64,000 nucleotides of DNA from Strongylocentrotus purpuratus (GCF_000002235.5 NW_022145604.1:981597-1045596); one strand, 5' to 3'; counted from the stretch's first letter, positions 32,014 to 43,627 are shown. Notes: generated by a model from the sequence alone, not told the origin. A program made the numbers and translations.

Positions 32014-33122
32014 TAAATTGACAAAATATGTACGACTATACGAATGGAAAATTCAGCTCTAAATTGAAATGAGATATATTCTGAATAAATCTGATAAACG
32101 AGAAAATGAAAGTACTGAAATATATATTTATGAGCAAATGATTACTGTGATAATGATTATAAGTAAACCTGTTATATGACTTTCTTAAATAACCTTTCTA
32201 TTATTTTGTCCCATGTAATTAATTTTCATCAAATTACTCAAATTAGTGTTGCAATCAAATATTAAGAATAAATTATAATTCCATTTTAATATTATCTTCA
32301 TGATTCTCCGTAATTTATATCTATGGTTTATATGACAGAGATTCATTTTCTCGGTATTCATATACATACGTAAATTTTATCCCTGTACGTCATACTGGAG
32401 GGGAAAATAAAGGAAAGTACAAATTACAAAAGTGATATTACATTTCTCCACCCCAAACAAGATATAGTAGACAGTTGCAGTGTCGCAATCAATTACGAAA
32501 AATACATTCCAATGCCCTTTTGATATTACATGGTCGAATAATGCATTAACCTAGATATCTTTAAAATTAGGTCATTTCATGGTCAGTTTATAAGGGTCTC
32601 TGCTGACCTGTTAATTTCATGTTCATATTGAATATTTAATAGCATATTCTGAAATAAATGCAATTACAGAAGGAGGAACCTTGCCATGAGAAAAAATCAA
32701 CATGTTGACTGAAAATAGTGGATGCGTGACGTAAAGATGACCAGTTTAAGAAGATTTTAAGAAGAAAAAAAACTGTTCTTTTCTAACGTTCCATTGGTCT
32801 CAATTTCATTCAAAGAGCTTTCGTCTAACCTTTGCGAGCTGCATGTAGAAAGGAGAAAAGAGTGAACGATCATAAATCGTGAAATGCAAGGATTGCATAA
32901 TACACCTAAAATGTGCAAGGAATAAAAAAAATATCTAAGTAGAGTATTTTCGACATCTCATTATTTCGTATTGGAATAAGGACAGCATACACAGTGAGAC
33001 GCTTTTTGACTTCATGAAGTACGGGTCAAGAAACATTTTTTGTTAAAGAGTTACTCCTCTATCATATTGTGTATGACGTTATAAAGTGAATTATAATAAA
33101 TACTAACGATTATTTATTGTTC
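32014..33122. other. intergenic, nothing recognised
   Basis: AT-rich, no exon or repeat family recognised. Confidence 0.35.
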
Positions 33123-33126
33123 TTAA

Positions 33127-33508
33127 AGATAAACTTGAGTTCTGGTAATGCGATTGCATTGTGAAAGAAAAGGTGTGGAATGGATCAGAAAAGTTATTCA
33201 TATAGCATGTAAGTAATGGTGTGTAATGCAAGGTTCTGGAGTCATCAAAATCATCATAAATTTGGCAGAGTCTTGGTAAAGTAACAATCACTTACACAGA
33301 AAGATGTATATGGGACAACACACATGGTGTCGGGGCTAGTACTACCCTGATTTCCTTATCTTTCTATGCTCATAACTCAGCCAGTATACATTTTCTTACA
33401 AAATTGTTTGGCACATGACATTTATTTGTAATCTTGAACATTCAGCGTAAGTTTCGTTAGATTCTGTGAGAATTCATTTTCTTTTTTTACCAGAACTCAA
33501 GTTTATCT
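33127..33508. mobile_element. TTAA-flanked MITE (family D), full copy
   Basis: Flanked by TTAA (33123-33126 and 33509-33512). Ends AGATAAACTTGAGTTCTGGT and ACCAGAACTCAAGTTTATCT form a 20-bp nearly perfect inverted repeat. This is the most complete family D copy in the window and serves as reference for the partial copies at 2119, 5715 and 18684. 382 bp, non-coding. Confidence 0.88.
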
Positions 33509-33754
33509 TTAACTTCCAGAGTATTCTTTCTGTACATTCTATATAAATTAAGCTAAAGTTACATTCAATGCAGGCGACTACGTTCACCACGTTGTCAATA
33601 AGTTACAGTTCCATGCTGAAGGCAAATACTTTTAATAAAGTTAACCTAAATTTGAAGAGAAGAATATTCGGAATTCGCATTATTAATTACAATTTTTTTT
33701 GTACAGCCCTTTGCTTTCTCTCAATCCCAAACGCATAACAATTTCCTTTGTTAA

Positions 33755-34251
33755 AGGTAATACAAAGTCTTGGTATGGGGTCATGAATTTGGTTCAAATG
33801 GACATATTTGAAACATATGTGAGCCTACAATATTCAGTGATCTTTGTCGCGGTTGAAATCGAGTCTAAAGTTATGAAATTGTCAATAATAAACTCTTTAT
33901 GCTGTATAGCTCCCTCTCAAGGTCAAGATATTAATTAAGCTATAAAACAATGTTTCTTGACTAAAATCGACCGATTTGCTATTTCCGATTATATATCAGA
34001 ACTACATATTCTGTGATTTTCATGGTCGCAGCTACCATTGTACGGTCGTAGGCGCTCTTTGAAATTTATCAAAATTTATTGGGAGCACCGGTAAATTTTT
34101 ATATTCAATTTTTTTCTCAAGAGCAGAAGTGTTTTATGGGCTAAATTTTTTAGTGCCCTTGTTACATCCACATGGGCATCCAAATATATCAAAATTGTTA
34201 AGAATCACTATCCACCCAATTTTCGAAATTTCCCAAAACTTTGTATTACCT
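33755..34251. mobile_element. TTAA-flanked MITE (family C), copy 3
   Basis: Flanked by TTAA (33751-33754 and 34252-34255). Ends AGGTAATACAAAG and CTTTGTATTACCT. 497 bp with no coding capacity. The right TTAA is shared with the left flank of the next element. Confidence 0.87.
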
Positions 34252-34255
34252 TTAA

Positions 34256-35024
34256 CCCTAATAAGGCCGGGCTATTTGAAGTCTTAGTAGGGCCGGGGGG
34301 GGGCCATTATGGCCCCCCCTCAAGATCTCGGCCGCGAAGCGGCCGTTCGCCGCGAAAATTTGCACGCATGTCAAGTGAAGTGTAAAGAATAATATGATAA
34401 TTTCAATTTTTTGAAAAATTCACTCATTTGCATATTTATGGTAATTTATGCAAATAAAGTCATAAAAATCACATTTTTACCAATAAATCATATATTATTC
34501 ATATTTAAGCATTCTTTTTCACTAGATATATTCATTAGACCATTCTGAATAATAATACGAAAACAAAATTGGAAGAGCCAGCTTATTTCTTATGTTATCC
34601 CTTGTTTTGATAATTTCTTATGTATTTCATTGTTTTTTTAACTTATGTATTTCATTGTTTTTGTTGTTTTATTTCATCTTTTACTACAATTCAACTATTT
34701 TGACTCCCAAAACAACCACCTAAACTTTAAACAAGACCCAATAACCCATGTTTGATCTGTTTTTAGGAAAAATGACTTTGCCATATGTTTTGTACACAAA
34801 TCACGAAAATGAGCGATTTTCAGGCTGACATGCGAAGACAAAAGGTCACGTGACCTTGTAACCGTAGGTCCGATTTTCAAAAAAAATATTTTAAAAGTTG
34901 CGCAAGACTCGAAAGAAAAAAGTCAGCGAGCGGCGGGGCGCCATCCATATGCATTCCCGAGCAATCGGAAAAAATGTGGAGGGGGGGGGGGGCCATAATG
35001 GCCCCCCCCCCGGCCTTATTAGGG
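34256..35024. mobile_element. piggyBac-like MITE, 769 bp
   Basis: Flanked by TTAA (34252-34255 and 35025-35028) with ends CCCTAATAAGGCCGGG and the complementary CGGCCTTATTAGGG. A TTAA target and CCC-starting ends are hallmarks of piggyBac elements. Sub-terminal 'GGCCATTATGGCCCC' blocks add to the inverted repeat. No transposase frame is visible. Confidence 0.85.
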
Positions 35025-35028
35025 TTAA

Positions 35029-36212
35029 GATGCGTGAGATATTATACCGGCTCAAATTTATCTCCTCCAGGATTTGATACCAGACTGTGCATGTGTCATA
35101 TGTGGACGAAATAGAGTAGGCATAAGTGATTGATGTTTAATATCTTTATGTTAAATAATGTCTAATATCGTTATGGCAACCTGTCCCAATCTTGTTTCTC
35201 TCATCAATCACTCATCATATACTCCCGTGAATTTCCATTTTTATTTCCATGGTTTTCTTCGTTGCATTATTCATGTCCACCACGCTTATGTATATAACGC
35301 ATATTATGTGGGCGTGTATGTCTTGTGCGTTTGTGTGTTTAACTCATAGCCTGCCATAAGGCTGCTAGCACGCTATTGTTAAGGTGCCATGTACACGCTA
35401 GCAAGCTATTGCTCCTCTGCTTCTTGCATGATTGCACGCCAATGTAATAGCAGTTATTGTTCATGCCCACTGGACTGTGCCTAGTGTTTTGCTATTCATA
35501 GAACCATCGCGTTAATAGGATTATCTCCAAAAAAAATATGGCACAGGGGGATTTGGGGCTTGGCACGGGGGGATTAGCCCTGTGGCAGGATAAGAGTTAA
35601 CCGCGAATCAGATGGCTCTTTTAACAAGTAAATGAAATATGTACAGAAGCAATCGCATCACACAGAGCCTGAACACTTTCAGTTTCCCAGAAGGCACTTG
35701 CTCTAATCATCGATTTTTATTATTATCAATAGCAAATGTTATTATGTATTAATGTATTAATTTAATAAAGCATCAGTGCTTAAGAATTAATCCATTAATT
35801 TGTGTTTTTGGTATACTTATTTTATAATTCAAATATTCAATTGGAATAGTATTTATGTTCAATGGTATCGAATAAAGATTATGAACGGGAAAAAATGGTA
35901 ATGACGAAATTTTCGTTGCTATATGCGATTTGTTAAATTTAGCTTATAATTGATTACCATTACCTTTCATATCTGTACCTTTCCTATTGCACTTTTGTAT
36001 ACATGTATCATGTATTTCATCTTTTGCACAAGCTGCGCCTTGAGCATTTGCAATCAAGTGGATTTGGCGCCTTATAAATCTTATGTATTATTATCATTAT
36101 TATTATTATTCCAGCCCACTGCTTAATTTTACTTCGCACATAATTACTTTCGCGACAGATATTGATCTTTTGAATCGTTCTTCATGTTATCTCAGCCAAC
36201 CAGCCAATCAGA
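35029..36212. other. intergenic with a SINE/LINE tail near 35995-36112
   Basis: Mostly unassigned. Around 36028-36112 the text 'GGCGCCTTATAAATC' followed by ATT repeats is the 3' end of a retroposon like that at 18262. Confidence 0.45.
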
Positions 36213-36565
36213 GGTGTGGTGGACGAGTGGATATGTCACCGGACTGTGGATCACAAGGTTCGCGGTTCAAGTCCCACCGCGGCACTAATGTCCTTTGGCA
36301 AGACATTGATCTACATTTGCCACTCTTAAATGGGTACCCGGTAGGATGCGAAAGCTAATGTGGTTAGATTAGCAAGTGTGCGCTTGTAAAAAAGACGCCT
36401 GGCTGGAATGCTCCCCAGGGAGTGGAGAATGTGCATACATTGTGTGCGGGTAAGCCTGAATCCTATGACCGGGGTAATAATATATACATCTGTAAAGCGC
36501 TTTGAGAGGGCCTCCGGTCCTGAAAAGCGCTATATAAGAACTAGCTATTATTATTATTATTATTT
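36213..36565 (+). mobile_element. tRNA-derived SINE (subfamily 2), copy 1
   Basis: Starts GTGTGGTGGACGAGTGG (A box) with a perfect B box GGTTCAAGTCC at about 36265, then 'GGCACTAATGTCCTTTGGCA', a body ending 'AAGCGCTATATAAGAAC' and an (ATT)n tail. About 90% like the copy at 40017. Confidence 0.85.
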
Positions 36566-38598
36566 AACCACAATATAGAAGCATGCATATCGTCAATTAG
36601 AGATCAAGGCATTCAAGAGAAAGTAATCTAATGTCATTCTGAATGATTCGGATTGCAGTAAAAAGAAACATTGGATCAGCAAATAACCCAGGCGTGCTTG
36701 GAATCACGTTTGTGTAGTCTGAGCAAACAGTGTTGGTGACTTGTTCTATATTTTTATCTTAATAATCTTGCTACCCAGCTAAATGTAATTAGTTATTCTA
36801 CATTTTCAAATAAAAATCGTTCGGGAAAAATTCATTTGTAATAACAGGTTAGGTATATTAGACAGCCAGTGTGTATTTATGTTTTTTATCTGCGAAATAA
36901 TATTTCATCATGACTAGTAATTTTAATATGTTAGCAAGCATAAAGACTAATATGAATGTTGATAATGAACGCTTAATACAAATATTCTCTCCCCAAACAC
37001 GCCTATGTGAAACTTACCCTCACAATCTGGTTCAGCAGTCTCCCCGAATCGACAGCAATAATACTTCATGCATTTCTCATTGCCTTTGCCGATGAAAGAA
37101 AAAATGTAAAAAGGAAAATGATTCGTAAGGAATTAAAGAAAGTTTTGATTTTTTTATTCCTAAAAAACATGGGTTTGGGCATTACAGTAAGAGTATGTCA
37201 TAAATAAAATATGCAGATTGCTGAAAAATCATGGTGGGTTTTACATCATTAAATTTAGCAGTGATGATAACTTTGCTAATAATGTTAATCTTCATAAAAA
37301 AACCTCGATTTGATTGGCTAAGTGATGTTGCCATGGTCGTTAATATTGATGACAAAGTTACCATCAGTAATAAGTCGATGTAGCGGGGGCCCTGTAATTC
37401 TTTTTTATTCAAATGTATGCAGGATATCTCAAAAACCCTGTATTTCGTTTAGAAAGTTCAATGTAAAATTATCATCGATAAACTGCCAAAAACGCCTATT
37501 TATCGAAACATACGTCCATAGCCTTTTGTGAATGTACCTCTGACTTTCAATGAGTGAATATTTTGATTATAAAACAATCGAAGCGCTTTATGAAAATTAG
37601 TTGTAAAATGTCCAGTGCATTTAATGAATTAAAAATGACACATGAACATCGTTCAATCGCATATTATCGAATATTATACATCAATAGGACGATAGAAAAT
37701 AGGACGTTATAAACCATGATGGTAATGTGTTTCCCATGACGACGGATTCTTTGATCGCCAATATTTACTTACAAGTTATCATTCACACTCATACCCGTCT
37801 CCATTTCCTAACAGCTGCTGCTGTGGAAGTTCATTTAAATTATACCCTACTTACCGTTGGTTTTGATGCATTTATTTGTATTGTATCAGTTGGGTTTAGC
37901 ATCGTGCAATGGGTGCCATACAACCAGCCATCCTGTGACATGAGCATATTAAACATTTATTCATATTAGGTCTATTTAAATTACGGTCCAAGACAGTGAT
38001 GTTACCATGGTTACGATCGAAGGTGTTACAGAAAACACGCCAAAATGGCATCGCTGTTTATCTCACCGCACACCATACCATCTGACATCGATCCTACTTA
38101 GGAATCATTTGCCATTGAATTGAATTGATTTATTGTCCAAAACAAATGGAAATTTGTTGTTCACTGGTACAGGTGTGTTACAAACAATGTACTCAATTGT
38201 ACAGATTATAAAACATAATAATAACATACATGTAATAGCAATGGCGTTATATCCAACAATACAATTTGATTACTTGCGTAGGAATTGAGGATAGCAATAA
38301 AATAGTACAATGTCTACAATACTTGCCCTCGTTTTACCCTACTGTTGTAATTTGGCATGAACATAGTATTTGGCATGAACATTCGAAATTATGCAATCTT
38401 AATGATCGATGATTTGAATGGTTTGTTTTTATGATAAATGAAATTATAATTTCAATGAATTTCAAGCTTTCATGGAGGAGGAATTAAAAAAAATCGGATC
38501 AGAATCGGAATGACGTCATACCAGTAGTGCGATGCTGTCTACGATGTGAAGCCCATTCGGCTGTTATTCTGACTCGCAGGCTCAACTTCCCTACAATA
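36566..38598. other. intergenic, no gene recognised
   Basis: Several short frames (36910-37207, 37727-37969) show no family resemblance or coding bias. Around 37225-37370 'TGATGATAACTTTGC' and 'GATGACAAAGTTACCATCA' are weakly inverted. Around 38112-38290 there is retroposon-like 'TTGAATTGATTTATTGTCC' sequence. Confidence 0.4.
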
Positions 38599-39322
38599 CA
38601 CCAGATTACGGTTGTATCAGTGCGCATGCGCAGACAGTTGACCTCGGGTCATTGGCCCTGAAACAAAGCCAATGACCTGAGGTCAGTGGTATTTATGCGT
38701 AAATTATGATTGCGCCCATGCAAATGATGATGTGTGCGCACAAAAATAATGCTTCGTTTTCATTAATTTAAGTATGTGCAAAAACATGTTATGAGTTCAA
38801 TATTAACTTTATGTTTCTCTTTTTTGTCTTATATCAATTCATTAAATTGATATCAAGAATATTTTCAGTAATTCATTAATTCAGATATCAATTTACTGGT
38901 GCCAGTAAATTTCTTTTTCAATTGCTTCCATTAATTTCGTCATTATAATTATCGTTTTAATTAATATTATAGTTTTGTTTTTGATTATTATTATTATTAT
39001 CATCATCAGTATTGTTATTATATTTATCATCATAGTTTTTCTCACTATTGTCGATAGTGTTATTTTGTATGGATTAACATTAATTCTATTTGTATTGTAT
39101 ATTTCACAGTGTTAAATTGACAAATTCAAACTGATTTTAAATTTCTCCAATACCCCAATGTGGGTGACATGAGAATACATTGTTATTGTCATTGTCATTG
39201 TCAAGCGCGTAGGCAGTGATATCATCATAATTTGCATGGGCGCAATCTCAATGTACGCATAAATGCATGACCTCTAGGTCATTGGCTTTGTTTAAAATGG
39301 CGCTCACAACCGTAAACTGGTG
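38599..39322. mobile_element. family A MITE interrupted by a retroposon
   Basis: Ends CACCAGATTACGGTTGTATC and CAACCGTAAACTGGTG, flanked by TA (38597-38598 and 39323-39324). Compared with 49019-49286 it is cut between 'GCGCACAA' and 'AGCGCGTAGGCAG' by about 460 bp of foreign AT-rich sequence (38744-39203). Confidence 0.82.
38744..39203 (+). mobile_element. retroposon insertion with (ATTGTC)n tail
   Basis: The extra DNA inside the family A MITE ends in repeated ATTGTC hexamers, typical of the 3' end of 5'-truncated non-LTR elements. No reverse transcriptase codons were seen. Confidence 0.6.
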
Positions 39323-39324
39323 TA

Positions 39325-39842
39325 TTCCAGTAGTTAGTACCCTTTTCATCATTTAGATGATGTTTGCTTAGATTTATATATAATAGTTACTAATATAAAA
39401 ATTACAATTTCTTTGGAAATCGGAACTCGGGAAGATCGGATAGGGTGCGGTAGGCTTAATGGGTTTATCTCATGATGTAATGAAGACCTCGATTTGCTCA
39501 TCGAGATGTCACTGAAACCAATTATTTTTTGTAATTATGGTACACCACTTATGGTACTTTCTTCTTCTTCTTCTTCTTTTGGTCTTGCATAAGTTTTTCC
39601 TACTATTCTTTATCCTCTTCAATCTGTTTTTCCATTTCTTATTCTTCCCCCTCTACCTCCTCCTCCTTCTGTCTTGGTCCTTTGGTTTTATTTAGTTTTT
39701 AATAAACCCCACTCGCCGCCAGCAATCTATAATCAAAAGGATTGATATTTGGCTTTTCTAGCCTTTTGACAACAAGATAAAACGTTTGATAGTGAAGAAG
39801 TAAACTCCCTGATATGAGATTAAATTCTTAAGACATGCTTGC
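39325..39842. other. intergenic, nothing recognised
   Basis: Includes a TTC-repeat near 39561-39580 and pyrimidine-rich DNA. Downstream exons of the candidate gene at 39843 were looked for here and not found. Confidence 0.35.
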
Positions 39843-39933
39843 CTTTGCTGTCGTCGTCTTCAAGGATAGGAGCAGCCATGGCGTGGGACATGACGGTCAC
39901 GAGGAAGAGCCATGATGTGAGGTGGAGATTCAT
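39843..39933 (-). CDS. candidate first coding exon of a secreted peptide
   Basis: On the minus strand the frame gives MNLHLTSWLFLVTVM, SHAMAAP, then acidic ILEDDDSK. This is a textbook signal peptide with cleavage likely near AMA/A, followed by a propeptide-like stretch. The codons are GC-richer than the flanks. An acceptor-like TTTATCTCCAG lies about 40 bases upstream in the presumed 5' UTR. At the end, AAAG followed by GCAAGC could be a GC-type donor; if unspliced, the frame stops after seven more codons (39820). No partner exon was found, so it may be a real short gene, an orphan exon copy, or chance. Confidence 0.3.
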
Positions 39934-40016
39934 CGTTAGGAAAGGGTAGGATCGAGGTGTCTCAACGAGGTGTCTGGAGATAAAGATGAAGAGAAGATAG
40001 ATCATCACTCAGGAAG

Positions 40017-40370
40017 AGGTGTCGTTGTCGAGTGGATATGTCACCGGACCGGACAAGGTATGCGGTTCAAGTCCCGACGTGGCACTAATGTCCTTTGACA
40101 AGACATTGATCTACATTTGCCACTCTCCACCCAGGTGTTAAATGGGTACCCGTTAGGATGCGAAAGTTAATGTGGTAAGATGAGCAAGTGTGCGCTTATT
40201 AAATTACGCCTTGCTGGATTGCTCCCCAGGGAGTGGAGAACGTGCATACATTGTGAGCGGGTAAGCCTGAATCCTATGACCTGGGTAATAATTTAATTAT
40301 CTGTCAAGCCCTTTGAGAGGGCCTGGGGTCCTGAAATGTGCTATACATTAGAACGAACTATTATTATTTC
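40017..40370 (+). mobile_element. tRNA-derived SINE (subfamily 2), copy 2
   Basis: Same architecture as 36213-36565: A box GTCGTTGTCGAGTGG, B box GGTTCAAGTCC, conserved body 'GATTGCTCCCCAGGGAGTGG' and a short ATT tail. Confidence 0.85.
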
Positions 40371-40684
40371 AACGGTTTCATAATAATGAAATATATATGT
40401 CTAAGCAGGAGATACATAGACCCGTATTCTACTAAACTCGACGATGGGCTTCAGCTTTAATAACAAAGGAAGAGTTCTAAACTTTCCTTCATTAAACATG
40501 AAGAATACCGATCTTGGTCATTACGGTGTTGACCTATACAGGCCAGTGAGGCTTCTGTATCGAGTTTAGGGCTGATACAGTCATTTTCGTTATACCTGTA
40601 ATTATTAACTAGTTTATACACCGTATGTCACAAGCCCTTAATTTACCAACACAGATATGTTGAGTATGTCATCCCCCAACATTA
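40371..40684. other. intergenic, nothing recognised
   Basis: No exon or element recognised. Confidence 0.3.
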
Positions 40685-40797
40685 GGGACTTTTAGATTTG
40701 CGTGGACCGATACGTGTGACGTCCATTCAAGGCAGTGCATTAAAAGGACGGCGATCGTGGCGTGGACCTATTGTCTTCGTGCGAATCTAAAAGTCCC
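40685..40797. mobile_element. short palindromic MITE (family B), copy 1
   Basis: Ends GGGACTTTTAGATTTGCG and CGAATCTAAAAGTCCC, flanked by TTA/TAA. Relatives at 50266-50402 and 60347-60526 have the same termini. Confidence 0.75.
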
Positions 40798-41350
40798 TAA
40801 TGATAAAGGTCACTGGTCCGAACTCTCTACAAACATGAACGAAATGGATAAGCGATACTCCCAGAACAATTGGATACAATTAGATTTTTTCTAGCCGAAT
40901 CCAACCTGAATATTGGCTTACCTCTTATAGCTCCTAAATTACAAAACCAGTCAAGATGGCGGTCAGAGAATAAATCTTCAAAGTGTTTCTACTTTAAGTA
41001 GGCTGTCTGGATGGGTTCTCCTTAGGTGATCGATTAATGTTTCGCCTAACATATGGCACCGGAGACATGAGAACAGGGCTCGTCCTATTAGTTTCATACA
41101 TTTTGTCTACTTGAGGGTTTCATTTTCAGGGTAATTATCCTTCAAGATCCGGGTAGATTATCAATTATAGCAGTTGCGAATGGAGGGGCATAACAGTCCC
41201 CTTGACAAAAACACCAATGTACCAGACCTCAGGAATATGTCAGAAATGTATCGAAGATGTGCCCCCCCCCCCCCTACACTCCTTGCCTGGATCCACCCCA
41301 AGAACTACGAAAAGTGTGGTAAGTACCAATGTTTGCAACCTACTGATATA
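40798..41350. other. intergenic, nothing recognised
   Basis: Only a C-run near 41263-41273. Overlapping short frames at 41174-41429 have no family resemblance. Confidence 0.35.
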
Positions 41351-41816
41351 CAGTGCGTCCCAGAAAAAACGAAAGCGAGAATTATCGATGTTTCATCATA
41401 ACTTAATCACAATTATAATCAATACATGACACATATTTGTAAAGGTTAGATCCTCCTCTTTCATCTGATGCTACTCGTATGATGTATATTTCACGCACGA
41501 GTTGTTAAAAACAATTTGAAGAGAGGAAACCAAAAAGTCATTTGGCGGACGGTATCTGAATTTCGAAGAGGAAATCACGTTTCTAGAAAATTCATTTTCT
41601 GCCCTTTTATATGACACCTCAATCAGGAAAAATGAGCCAGGAATAACAAAGTTCCGTTTGTTTATAGTAAGGCTTGCATTTCCATGATTTGATTAAACGA
41701 ATTAGTTTTCACTGGCTGCCTGTCGTAGCAACAAAAAGAGTTGACGAAAAAACTTTTTTGTTAACGATCAGCAAAGCATAACGAAGACGAAAGATTTGTT
41801 TTTTGGGGACGCACTG
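41351..41816. mobile_element. Tc1/mariner-like MITE, 466 bp
   Basis: Ends CAGTGCGTCCCAGAAAAAAC and GTTTTTTGGGGACGCACTG, flanked by TA (41349-41350 and 41817-41818). 'TACAGTGCGTCCC' is a widespread Tc1/mariner terminus. There is no transposase frame. Confidence 0.88.
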
Positions 41817-42416
41817 TATGTCAGATTTTTTGTTTATGCACTGTTCCTACTATGTATTATATATCGATGTAACCCACTGGATTTTATTACATGTAAACAA
41901 TTATTTTACATGGTGAATAAATAAAATAAACAAACAAACATGTCGACTGCTGACAGTCAGATAAGGGTATCATACGTGACTATTAACGCGAAACTGAGAT
42001 TTAGGTTTTCTTTTTGCTTCTGCTTCTCAACGAGCGATTTCATATTCCAAATTATATCAAATTTGGAACTACAACAAAATTAGTAGCTCCAAACTGTGCC
42101 CCAACATCCCTTTAGTTAAACCCCGTTGACAGATAATCATCGAAATATTAGTTTATCTGATCACTTGAGAGAAAAGTAATAAACGCGTCATAACAAAATG
42201 AAGAGTGGTGATACCAATTCTTTCTGTACCAAGATTGTTTTTGCAAGGTTTCCACTGTTCATAATATAAACCTTTAAATTACCGATAGACATCAACTTAT
42301 TTTGGGGAGTCTCGATTTTAGGTAGGTTGTGAACACAATAATACCTGACGGCGGATAGTCAACCTGTTCGAAATGTAATTGAGCCCCTCCTACCACCCAT
42401 CCTCTCCAACCGGCGC
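41817..42416. other. intergenic, retroposon-like tail at 41840-41940
   Basis: The stretch ending 'AATAAATAAAATAAACAAAC' looks like a LINE 3' tail. No coding exon recognised; histone coding sequence was looked for and not found. Confidence 0.35.
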
Positions 42417-42546
42417 TATAGTTCTCTTTAGAACTATAAGCTCAAGAAAGATTACCAACAGTCCTTCTCAGGACTACCAACATTCCTTTTCAGGACTACA
42501 CACACTCAAGAAAGACAGATTACCAACAGTCCTTTTCATCAGGACT
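42417..42546 (+). promoter_or_regulatory. cluster of histone-type 3' stem-loops with CAAGAAAGA
   Basis: Four hairpins in 130 bp: a 9-bp stem with loop CTTT (42417-42438); AGTCCT-TCTC-AGGACT (42460-42475) followed by ACCA; a weaker one with loop TTTC (42482-42497); and AGTCCT/AGGACT with a seven-base loop (42528-42546). Two exact CAAGAAAGA elements follow hairpins 1 and 3 (42443-42451 and 42507-42515). In sea urchin histone genes, a stem of six pairs with a four-base TTTC/TCTC loop, ACCA and CAAGAAAGA are the signals for U7-dependent 3' cleavage. No histone frame lies upstream. Confidence 0.45.
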
Positions 42547-43310
42547 CCCCAATCCTCCCCCTCTCACATGATCACCATGTGCAAGCCGATACTTAAACGC
42601 AGCATCTAACCATAAGGGTGTTTACTTATTTCCACATGAAATAAATAATATAAAACTAAGAACTTGCAAATAAATGTTAAATGAACTAAACACTGTATGT
42701 CATCTCAAATCCATGACAGTTTTCCATGCTTTATTGCATTTCCTGCCTACCTGCACTTTTTCATTTAGAAGCCTAGAGGGAAAGTTAAATGGTTGTACAA
42801 AATGATGGGCTAGGGAGAGAGAGTGAGAGGGAGAGAGCAAGAGATAGAGATAGAGAGAGAGAAAAGAGAGTACAAAATCGCTAATGTACCTATCAAACAT
42901 ATTTTTATTTTTCCTATTTAGGTTAGTCAATAATGGATATGAAAGACATCATGAAAAGAACGACGTTCTTCATCTGAATAAAGAGTTACCCCAAAATAGG
43001 TAAGTGGTCATTCATTGACGCGTGTGATGGCTAAAGAATAAAACCCGTAATATAGAAAGAAACCAACGAAGAAAATGATATGTGGTATGAAAAAAAAATC
43101 GGGATACATACAATTTGTGGATGCGTATTCACATCGCAAATTGGGCTCACATTTGCCGTATTTGAAAGGAAAGGTTAAGAAATGGACAATGAGCAGAAAA
43201 TACTCGCAGATTTTTTATTGACAGCTATTTAAAAGACTCTACATATTGAGCTTGATGGTCTTAGAATGAAAACCTGAATACATATATCGATGTAATGTGG
43301 GTTATACTAG
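42547..43310. other. intergenic, nothing recognised
   Basis: Contains a short GA repeat (about 42812-42868). No gene recognised. Confidence 0.35.
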
Positions 43311-43315
43311 AATGC

Positions 43316-43420
43316 ATTAGTAGTAGTCGCAGTAATGGTGGTGGTGGTGGTTGTAGTAGTAATAGTAATAGTAGTAGCAGTAGTGGTGGTAGTAGTAGTA
43401 GTAGTTGAAGAAGAAGAAGA

Positions 43421-43451
<31 letters not shown>

Positions 43452-43627
43452 GTAGTAGAAGAATATAAATAGTAGTAGTAGTAGTAGTAGTAGTTGTTAT
43501 TGTAGTAGAAGGAGTAGTAGTAGTAGTAGTAATAGTAGTAGTAGTAGTAGTAGTCGTAGTAGAAGTAGTAGTAGTAGTAGTTGTTTTAGTAGTAGTAGTA
43601 GTAGTTGTAGTAGTAGTAGTAGTAGAT
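43316..43627. repeat. (TAG)n / (GTA)n trinucleotide array
   Basis: About 310 bases of TAG repeats with AAG, TTG and TGG interruptions. The open frame on the minus strand is a poly-Thr/Leu artefact of the repeat. Confidence 0.95.

Noticed and set aside
36265..36275. B-box GGTTCAAGTCC as a real tRNA gene
   Set aside because: No cloverleaf forms around it and the same sequence recurs with a SINE body at 40017, so it is a retroposon.
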